Source: Entomospira culicis
GTDB lineage: Bacteria; Spirochaetota; Spirochaetia; WRBN01
DNA length: 64,000 nt
NCBI RefSeq assembly: GCF_028748145.1
Contig: NZ_CP118182.1
Span: forward strand, 1 to 64,000
Reading direction: 5' to 3'
The position numbers and the translations under genes were made by a program. The notes below the pieces were generated by a model that saw only the letters and a list, made by a program, of their open reading frames with translations, had not been told where the DNA came from and ran no database searches. Shown here one piece after another: positions 57,832 to 64,000 of the stretch. Position 1 is the first letter of the stretch; each line of letters begins with the position of its first letter.

Positions 57832-59430
57832 ATGAAAAAAGGATGGATGCTCGCACTCATCGCGTTGAGTATGATAAGTTGCCAAAAAGGCGAACAAGCC
57901 TCTAAGGAGCTACCGCCATCGCGCTTTAGCGTCAACCCCAATGAGCCCAGTTACAAGCTCCAAGATGAGCAGGGGGTGATCACTTGGTATGTCAACTTTG
58001 ATTGGTATATTCCCCCTACTGGATCGGGGGTGGTCTCGCAAAAAATCCTCACCGATACCAACACGCGTCTACGGGTGATTCGTGGCAATGATGATACGCT
58101 CAATCAGATGATCGCATCGGGGGAGATGCCCGATATCGTTACCGTTGGCACTTGGACATCTTTCCCCAAGATTGCCCACCGCTGGGCGATGCCCCTCAAT
58201 CAGCTTGCCGATGCTTACGACCCTTATTTCTACCAAGTAGCCAAACGCGATACCTTGGCGTGGTATACCGACGATCAGGGCAATATCTACGGCTACCCAG
58301 CCAGCTCTAACGACTACGAAGATTTTTTAGGAGAGGATAGTGTCCTCAATGGTGGCCCCACATTTTTGGTTCGCCAAGATATCTACCGCGCCATTGGCTC
58401 CCCTGATATGCGCACGCCAGAAGGATTTTTACAAGCCTTGCGTGATGCCAAAACCTACGATCCAACGATCATGCCGTTGGTTTTTGGCATTGAGAGCACC
58501 TTTAGTGAGTCGATCATTGAGATGCTTGCCAGCTTTTTGGCGATCCCCACCTTGCAAGATGGCAAGCACTATGAGCGGATCTTTGATGCGGAGTATTTGC
58601 GTTGGATCGAGGTGTTGCGCCAAGCGCATCAGGAGGGGTTAATTCTTGATGATAATTTCACTTACAACAAAATTGAGTACAACGATGGCTTTAATGGCGG
58701 ACAGTATTTTGCCGTCTTTGCCTCTACGCTCAATGCGATTAAGTATCAACTCATCAATAACCACAACCGTAATCCCAATCAGCATTATCTGGCTATCGAT
58801 GGCCCTGCCAATCGCAACTTGGATGCACCGCATCTCACCGCCAGTGGGATTGGTGGCTGGGCGCTAACATTTATTACCCAAGGCAGTCAAAACAAGGAGC
58901 GCGCTATCCAGTTGCTCACCTACCTGATGAGCGAGGAGGGGCACTTCACTAGCCAACTCGGAATTGAGGGCGAAACCTATTACCGCGGAGAAGATGGCTT
59001 ATATCGCTATACGCCGGTCATTCTTGATTTGCAGAACAACGATAATGAAGCCTTTCTCACCCAAACGGAGTTTCCGCTCTTTTGGATGTTGCTGGACAGT
59101 AACTTTTTAGAGCGAAATACGGATATCTCGGTGGCGGAGCTCAACCAAATTTGGCACTGGTCTTTGGGGAAATTTGTACCACAGTTTGCCTTAGAAGAGA
59201 GCGATCCTGATGCGCGCACCGCCGAAGAGCGTAGTTGGATTCACTATCAAGAGGAGCGTATTGAGGCCGTGATTCGGATGATTCGCTCCTCAAGCCCAGA
59301 ACAACTGCAAGCCGAAGTAGAGCGATTGCAAACGTTCTACCAAAGCGAGGCGATTCAACGTGCGATTGCCGTAAAAAATGAAAAAATTGCTCAAAATATC
59401 AAGAAATTAGCCAAAATGGGCTATGCCTAG
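57832..59430 (+). CDS. lplA: Sugar-binding lipoprotein (LplA/LipO-like), copy 1
   Basis: 532 residues. Signal sequence LIALSMISCQK gives a lipoprotein (Cys17). The mature part belongs to the large (about 530-residue) substrate-binding family that pairs with LplB/LplC: NQMIASGEMPDIVTVGTW, PLNQLADAYDPYF, IYGYPASSNDYEDF, FLVRQDIYRAIGSPDMRTPEGFLQALRDAKTY, GWALTFITQGSQNKERAIQLLTYLMSEEGHF. It receives an oligosaccharide for import. Its first 44 codons are almost identical to copy 2; the rest has diverged. Confidence 0.9.
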   Translation: MKKGWMLALIALSMISCQKGEQASKELPPSRFSVNPNEPSYKLQDEQGVITWYVNFDWYIPPTGSGVVSQKILTDTNTRLRVIRGNDDTLNQMIASGEMPDIVTVGTWTSFPKIAHRWAMPLNQLADAYDPYFYQVAKRDTLAWYTDDQGNIYGYPASSNDYEDFLGEDSVLNGGPTFLVRQDIYRAIGSPDMRTPEGFLQALRDAKTYDPTIMPLVFGIESTFSESIIEMLASFLAIPTLQDGKHYERIFDAEYLRWIEVLRQAHQEGLILDDNFTYNKIEYNDGFNGGQYFAVFASTLNAIKYQLINNHNRNPNQHYLAIDGPANRNLDAPHLTASGIGGWALTFITQGSQNKERAIQLLTYLMSEEGHFTSQLGIEGETYYRGEDGLYRYTPVILDLQNNDNEAFLTQTEFPLFWMLLDSNFLERNTDISVAELNQIWHWSLGKFVPQFALEESDPDARTAEERSWIHYQEERIEAVIRMIRSSSPEQLQAEVERLQTFYQSEAIQRAIAVKNEKIAQNIKKLAKMGYA

Positions 59431-59456
59431 TTGGAAAAAGTAGATAAGGAGTTTTT

Positions 59457-61058
59457 ATGAAAAAAGTATGGATGCTTGCACTCATCGCGTTGAGTGTAAT
59501 AAGTTGCCAAAAGGGTGAACAAGCCTCTAAGGAGCTACCGCCATCACGCTTTAGCGTCAACCCCAATGAGCCTAGTTATAAGCTCCAAGACACCGAGGCG
59601 ACGATTGTTTGGTATGTCAATTTTCCGTGGTTTGGTGAGCGTAAAGGTGAGGATTACGCCTCCCATAAGATAAAGCTTGATACCAAAACTACGCTTCATC
59701 TCATCAGTGGAGATGACGATCGCCTCAACCAGATGATTGCTGCTGGACAGTTGCCCGATATCATCACCCTAGATAAGATAAATTTCGCCGTACAAGATGC
59801 GCATCGTTGGGCAGTGCCACTCAATCAGCTTGCCGATGCCTACGATCCCTACTTCTATCAGGTCGCTAAGCCCGATTCCCTTGCTTGGTATACCAATGAC
59901 GCAGGTGATGTCTACGGCTATCCAAGCATGTCTAATAGCTATGCAGATTTTACCGATCCCGACAGCCAGATGGTGGGGGAGCATGGCTTTTTGGTGCGTC
60001 GCGATATCTATAGTGCGATTGGATCGCCTAGCATGCGTACCCCAGAAGGATTTTTACAAGCCTTGCGCGATGCTAAAGCGCTTCAGCCGAATATCGTTCC
60101 CTTGGCGATTTACCGTCTGCGTGATGGTGGGGCGGCCGTGGATGCGATCATGAATTTCTTGGCTATTCCACAAATCAAAGATGGTGCTTACCATGAGCGT
60201 CTCTTTGATGAGGAGTATCTTATCTGGCTGGATGTCTTGCGCCAGGCCTACCAAGAGGGGCTGATTATCGACGATAACTTCGCCTATGTGGAGGATGATT
60301 TTGTCGATGGGCTCAACCAAGGGCGTTTCTTCTCCTTGCTCACCACCGCATTACCTGCCATGAGCGCGCCGATTGCACGCAATGCCCAGCGCAATCCTAA
60401 TCAAAGCTATATCGCCATCGATGGTCCTGCTAATCGCAACATGGACGATCCTGCCTTTTTCACCGAACAGACGGGTATCAGTGGTTGGACGCTTACCATG
60501 GTAACCCAGCACGCCAAAGACAAAGAGCGCGCGATTCAACTCATCACCTATCTCTTAAGCCCTGAAGGACACTTTACCACGACCCTTGGCGTAGAAGGGG
60601 AATCCTACTATCGTGATGAGGCGGGAGTCTACCGCTTTACCGAGGAGTACGCAACGTGGCGCGCGGAGGATATTGATGGTTTTACGCGGGAGACGCAATT
60701 AGGCGAGTTTTGGATGATTGCTGACCCCAGCTTTAAACTACGCTACACCGACACCCAAATGCCTGAAATGAAGCAGATTTTTGGCTGGACGCAAGGAAAA
60801 TTTCGGCCTGAATTTGCTATCGAAATGAGCGATCCCGATCCACGTAGCGCAGAAGCACGCACCATGAAAGCGTATCAAGAGAACCATCGTATCGACACCA
60901 TTGTACGCATGATTCGATCGCCTTCGAAAGAAGCGATGCTTCAAGAGCTTGAGGCATTAAAAGTTGTCTATCAATCGGCGGATATTCAGCGCGCATTTGC
61001 CGTAAAAAACGAAAAAATTCAAGCAAATCTTGCTAAGTTAGCCCGATTTGGTTATTAA
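59457..61058 (+). CDS. lplA: Sugar-binding lipoprotein (LplA/LipO-like), copy 2
   Basis: 533 residues, tandem paralog of the preceding gene (26-bp gap). Lipobox LSVISCQK. It shares PLNQLADAYDPYF, SPSMRTPEGFLQALRDAKAL, GWTLTMVTQHAKDKERAIQLITYLLSPEGHF and the terminal KNEKIQANLAKLARFGY. Differences concentrate in the presumed binding cleft (for example YRLRDGGAAVDAIMNFL), so the two may bind different sugars through one permease pair (inference). Confidence 0.9.
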   Translation: MKKVWMLALIALSVISCQKGEQASKELPPSRFSVNPNEPSYKLQDTEATIVWYVNFPWFGERKGEDYASHKIKLDTKTTLHLISGDDDRLNQMIAAGQLPDIITLDKINFAVQDAHRWAVPLNQLADAYDPYFYQVAKPDSLAWYTNDAGDVYGYPSMSNSYADFTDPDSQMVGEHGFLVRRDIYSAIGSPSMRTPEGFLQALRDAKALQPNIVPLAIYRLRDGGAAVDAIMNFLAIPQIKDGAYHERLFDEEYLIWLDVLRQAYQEGLIIDDNFAYVEDDFVDGLNQGRFFSLLTTALPAMSAPIARNAQRNPNQSYIAIDGPANRNMDDPAFFTEQTGISGWTLTMVTQHAKDKERAIQLITYLLSPEGHFTTTLGVEGESYYRDEAGVYRFTEEYATWRAEDIDGFTRETQLGEFWMIADPSFKLRYTDTQMPEMKQIFGWTQGKFRPEFAIEMSDPDPRSAEARTMKAYQENHRIDTIVRMIRSPSKEAMLQELEALKVVYQSADIQRAFAVKNEKIQANLAKLARFGY

Positions 61059-61066
61059 AAACATCA

Positions 61067-61102
61067 CAGGGAGAAGAGGGTTATCTCTTCTCTCTGCTTT
61101 TT
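61067..61102 (+). terminator. Terminator or attenuator before the GH30 gene
   Basis: Stem CAGGGAGAAGAG / CTCTTCTCTCTG (one mismatch, 6-nt loop) followed by CTTTTT. It may reduce read-through into the GH30 gene, which is otherwise in the same operon. Confidence 0.75.
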
Positions 61103-61122
61103 AAAAAAGGAAAGAGTTATTA

Positions 61123-62430
61123 ATGAAAATTTATGAAACCAAAGAAGAGAGTAACCACCGCCTAAGCGTCGTGGATGCCACCACCGCACAGGATGCAAAC
61201 ATCCTCATTACCTTGCACCCTGAAGAAGAGATGCAAAAAATGATTGGCTTTGGCGGTGCATTCACCGAGTCTACCGCATACAATCTCTCCCGCCTCTCTC
61301 CAGCCAACCAAGAGATCATTATGAAAGCATACTTTGGCGCAGAGGGCAATGACTATCGTCTAGGACGCGCTCACATCCACAGTTGCGACTTCTCGCTGGA
61401 GAACTACACCTACATGAACGATCCCAAAGATACCGAGCTCAAGAGCTTCTCTATCCATCGCGACCACACCTATATTTTACCGTTGATTAAAAAAGCACAG
61501 CGCATGGCCGGTTCTTTAGAACTCTTTGCCAGTCCTTGGAGTCCGCCATCGTTCATGAAGAGCAATAATTTAATGAATCGGGGAGGCAAACTACGCCCTG
61601 AATTTGCCCAGATGTGGGCTGATTATATGGTTAAATTTCTCCAAGAATACAAAAAAGAAGGCATCAATTTCTTTGCCGTTACCGTGCAAAATGAGCCCGA
61701 GGCGCATCAAACGTGGGAGTCTTGTCTCTACACCGGAGAAGAAGAGGCGGCCTTTGTTCGCGACCATTTAGGCCCTACCCTCAAAAAATCAGGTCTCAAC
61801 ACCAGCATCATTCTCTACGATCACAACCGCGATCACGTTTTCGATCGTGCTAAAGTTGCCTACGACAATCCACAAACTGCCCAATATCTCTGGGGTGTGG
61901 GCGTGCATTGGTATGTGGTAGAGCAATTTGAAAATTTAACCAAGGTGCATAACGCCTATCCCGACAAACATATCATCTTTACCGAAGGATGCGTTGAAGG
62001 GGGCTGTGGCTTAGAAGGTAAATGGCGCTTTGGCGAGACCTATGGCTATCACATCATCAATGATCTTAACAACTGGGTAGAGGGTTGGTGCGACTGGAAC
62101 TTAGTTTTAGATGAGATGGGCGGGCCTAATCATGTGGAAAATTACTGTTCTGCGCCCATCATGGCAGATACGGTTAATGATAAAGTGGTCTTCCAAAATT
62201 CCTACTATTATATCGGACACTTCTCCCGCTTCATCAAACCCGGCTACGTGCGTATTGGCCACGAGGTGAGCGCCACCGGGCTCTATGTAACGACGTGGAA
62301 AGGCGATGGGAAGATTGTTATCGTGGTGCTTAATCGTAATGAGGCTGCTCTGCGTTATCGTTTGAGCCTCGCGGATACAAACATCGAAATTGGTGCACAC
62401 GCCATTCAAACTGTGATTATCGATGCATAA
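61123..62430 (+). CDS. Glycoside hydrolase family 30 (glucosylceramidase/endo-glucanase-like), cytoplasmic
   Basis: 435 residues, normal length for a GH30 catalytic domain plus its beta-sandwich. IGFGGAFTESTAYNLSRL, LGRAHIHSCDFSLENYTYMN, FASPWSPPSFMKSNNLMNRGGKL, VTVQNEPEAHQTWESC (acid/base Glu in NEP) and IIFTEGCVEGG (nucleophile Glu) are diagnostic. No signal peptide, so it should hydrolyse an imported beta-linked oligosaccharide or glycoside in the cytoplasm, in line with the adjacent transporter. Specificity (beta-1,6-glucose, beta-glucosyl lipid or xylosyl) cannot be read from sequence alone. Confidence 0.92.
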   Translation: MKIYETKEESNHRLSVVDATTAQDANILITLHPEEEMQKMIGFGGAFTESTAYNLSRLSPANQEIIMKAYFGAEGNDYRLGRAHIHSCDFSLENYTYMNDPKDTELKSFSIHRDHTYILPLIKKAQRMAGSLELFASPWSPPSFMKSNNLMNRGGKLRPEFAQMWADYMVKFLQEYKKEGINFFAVTVQNEPEAHQTWESCLYTGEEEAAFVRDHLGPTLKKSGLNTSIILYDHNRDHVFDRAKVAYDNPQTAQYLWGVGVHWYVVEQFENLTKVHNAYPDKHIIFTEGCVEGGCGLEGKWRFGETYGYHIINDLNNWVEGWCDWNLVLDEMGGPNHVENYCSAPIMADTVNDKVVFQNSYYYIGHFSRFIKPGYVRIGHEVSATGLYVTTWKGDGKIVIVVLNRNEAALRYRLSLADTNIEIGAHAIQTVIIDA

Positions 62431-63052
62431 AGGGCTCTACGCCATGGCAACCACCATCAGTAAGCTCATCATCTTGAGCACGCTGATGGCGATTGCCTCT
62501 ATCCCCATCATGCTCCCTTTTATCTGGCTAGAGCGCCATCGTACGGTCTTGCTTCTCCTGCTGACGCTACCGACGCTCCTCCTCTTTAGCCTATCGACAC
62601 TGCGTGTTATTGTCGATAAAACCGAGCAGGGCATCGCTAAGCACTTTTTTCATTCTCTTATCGATTGGTTAAAGCAAGGAAAGCGTATCCTCCTGCTCCT
62701 TTACATATTAATATTAGCGTGGTATCTCTTAATGATAGCGCAAGCCAGCGCCTCTTGGTACTATCGTCTCTTTATGAGCGCCTTCTACTTTAACCTGATG
62801 CACAACTTAGCACAGCTACACATTCGTTATTCAGCATGGACAATCAAACAGAAAATTCAACTAAGTATCTACTTATTTATTAAGCACTTACCCCGTCAAT
62901 CTCTAAGCATGATCGCCGTGGTATTGTTAGGGATTTTGGGCTTGAAAAATCTCATTTTAACCATTTTTATTCTGCCAGCGTTATTGCTTTGGTTGCTCCA
63001 TATGAGCCAAGCCTCGCTCTATCGCGATGTGGGTGCATTCTTCGACGATTGA
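62423..63052 (+). CDS. YesL-like (DUF624) membrane protein
   Basis: 209 residues, five to six hydrophobic segments (ISKLIILSTLMAIASIPIMLPFIWL, LLLLLTLPTLLLFSL, ILLLLYILILAWYLL, MSMIAVVLLGILGLKNL-type), in the pattern of YesL proteins that accompany LplB/LplC/LplA sugar uptake operons. It overlaps the GH30 stop (ATGCATAA), showing translational coupling. The alternative ATG 62444 is possible. Probably an accessory protein of unknown mechanism; family assignment is from size, context and helix pattern. Confidence 0.68.
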   Translation: MHKGLYAMATTISKLIILSTLMAIASIPIMLPFIWLERHRTVLLLLLTLPTLLLFSLSTLRVIVDKTEQGIAKHFFHSLIDWLKQGKRILLLLYILILAWYLLMIAQASASWYYRLFMSAFYFNLMHNLAQLHIRYSAWTIKQKIQLSIYLFIKHLPRQSLSMIAVVLLGILGLKNLILTIFILPALLLWLLHMSQASLYRDVGAFFDD

Positions 63053-63111
63053 CACAAGGGCATAACTTTGTTATCATCAAGTTAGTAAATCATTGCAGAG
63101 AAGGAGCAATC

Positions 63112-63906
63112 ATGAAGAAGATTTTATGGCTTATCGCCCTTGTTGGCGTAGCCTTAACGACAATGAGTTGTACACAATCGCGCGGGGTAGGGCAAATTTC
63201 GGTAGCAGGACAGGCCGAACTAGAGATCGAACCCGATGAATTTTATATCAATATCCGTATCCGCGAATACTTTACCGAAGAACTCGATCGCAACATCAAC
63301 GACGCCAACTTATTTGTTACTCTCGGGCCAAATATCCTAGAGTTAGAAGATAACCTCATCGCTGAACTCCAGAAATTGGGCATCGAGCGCAAAGAGATTC
63401 GCTTACAAAACGCCGGCAATGAAGTTGTTACCCTCAATCGCAATAATAATTACACCCGCTCTCGCACCGTAGTAAGTACCCGTAATTATCAAGTGATGGT
63501 CAATAGTATGGCGGCAGCCGATCAGGTGCTCACCCTCAAACTCTCCCATGGATCTGGATCCTCCCTCAGCGATATGCGTAATAGTAAAATTGAAGAGTAT
63601 AAGCTTCAAGTAAAACGCATGGCGCTGGATAATGCCGAAACGCGCGCGCAAAATCTCGCCAAAGGACATGGCAAGATTGTCGGGCTCATCTTTGTCAGCG
63701 AGGACGATAGCCGTATCACCCAACAGCAAGGACAAACCGGCATGATGAAGAGCAGTGCCGAGAGTAATAATATGCTACTTATGGATAGTCGTAATAAGGA
63801 ACTCTCAGATAGCGTGGACGGTGAGGGTATGGCCTATCGCGAGGCAGTAGCCGTGCGCAAGATTCTCTTGCGCGCTAGCGTAGATGCGGTTTTTGCCGTA
63901 CAATAA
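63112..63906 (+). CDS. SIMPL-domain (DUF541) lipoprotein
   Basis: 264 residues from ATG 63112 (AAGGAG 5 nt upstream). The longer frame starting in the previous gene is not credible. Signal sequence ALTTMSCTQ gives a lipoprotein. The mature start ISVAGQAELEIEPDEFYINI is the hallmark of the SIMPL family, followed by LQKLGIERKEIRLQN, RNYQVMV, and the late DNAETRAQNLAKGHGKIVGLI. The family has a periplasmic dodecahedral-type or channel-like fold in BP26/OmpA-related examples; its role is not clear. Own operon; terminator follows. Confidence 0.87.
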   Translation: MKKILWLIALVGVALTTMSCTQSRGVGQISVAGQAELEIEPDEFYINIRIREYFTEELDRNINDANLFVTLGPNILELEDNLIAELQKLGIERKEIRLQNAGNEVVTLNRNNNYTRSRTVVSTRNYQVMVNSMAAADQVLTLKLSHGSGSSLSDMRNSKIEEYKLQVKRMALDNAETRAQNLAKGHGKIVGLIFVSEDDSRITQQQGQTGMMKSSAESNNMLLMDSRNKELSDSVDGEGMAYREAVAVRKILLRASVDAVFAVQ

Positions 63907-63926
63907 TTAATCACAGAGCAATAAGA

Positions 63927-63961
63927 CAGCCCAGCTAAGGCTGGGTTGTCGCGCTTTTTTT
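63927..63961 (+). terminator. Rho-independent terminator after the SIMPL gene
   Basis: A 9-bp stem (CAGCCCAGC / GCTGGGTTG with one G-T wobble, 4-nt loop), followed a few bases later by TTTTTTT. Confidence 0.75.
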
Positions 63962-64000
63962 CTAATGAATAAATAGCAGCTTATCTTTTTGATATAAATA

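Noticed and set aside
62989-63111. Upstream extension of the SIMPL gene
   Set aside because: It overlaps the YesL-like gene; the ATG at 63112 has an AAGGAG and gives a proper lipoprotein signal.

Overview
The window is gene-dense bacterial DNA. By eye it is moderately AT-rich and AT-richer in the glycan locus near 30-36 kb. There is no rRNA, tRNA, CRISPR array or recognisable insertion sequence. Many exported proteins carry short, loose lipoboxes (ending SGC, SSC, VSC, ISC or MSC). There are tandem small beta-barrel-like outer-membrane proteins and LplB/LplC-type sugar permeases. Together these suggest a diderm, host- or polymer-associated bacterium, most plausibly a spirochaete. That placement is inference; no phylogenetic marker gene is present.

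Layout. 0-3.9 kb: three exported proteins sharing a C-terminal domain of about 110 residues but differing in their N-terminal coiled-coil or repeat spacers. 3.9-7.4 kb (minus): a CutC-like protein followed by four paralogous beta-barrel-like proteins. 7.6-11 kb: a Ca2+-type P-ATPase and a secreted coiled-coil protein. 11-14.4 kb: a Wzm/Wzt-like polysaccharide exporter and a peptide-binding protein. 14.3-18.8 kb: PAP2 phosphatase, esterase, GNAT acetyltransferase, two unknown exported proteins and a CapA-like protein. 18.8-25.6 kb (minus): seven exported proteins of unknown function, six of them clearly related. 25.7-39.5 kb: a surface-glycan island with UDP-glucose dehydrogenase, five GT2 enzymes, a GT8, a GT-B enzyme, a CDP-glycerol transferase with its cytidylyltransferase, and remnants of TupA-like and GT2 genes. 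39.6-41.2 kb: ParA and a divergent ParB. 41.2-45.2 kb (minus): an unrecognised membrane/exported cluster, then a candidate small RNA at 45.3 kb. 45.4-50.8 kb (minus): an oligopeptide ABC transporter (Opp type). 51-52 kb: an SMI1/KNR4-like protein and a small membrane protein. 52.2-55.9 kb: a heterodimeric ABC exporter. 56-63 kb: a sugar-ABC locus (two permeases, two duplicated binding lipoproteins, a cytoplasmic GH30 glycosidase, a YesL-like membrane protein). 63.1-63.9 kb: a SIMPL-domain lipoprotein.

The most unusual signal is a near-perfect 20-bp palindrome, TTAGTACAACGTTGTACTAA, present five times between 25.7 and 39.5 kb and noticed nowhere else in the window. It lies just upstream of the ugd promoter, at the 3' ends of three successive glycan genes, and just upstream of the parA promoter. 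Three copies sit 7-16 bp upstream of sigma70-like promoters. It may be the operator or centromere-like site of a regulator that coordinates the glycan island, possibly the neighbouring ParAB, or the boundary of shuffling glycosyltransferase cassettes. The glycosyltransferases reinforce the cassette idea. They have near-identical N-terminal blocks, variable middles and a common C-terminal tail (KMLLPYGxVRxIQ) that is found even on the unrelated GT8 fold. One carries 18 tandem copies of a 15-bp repeat.
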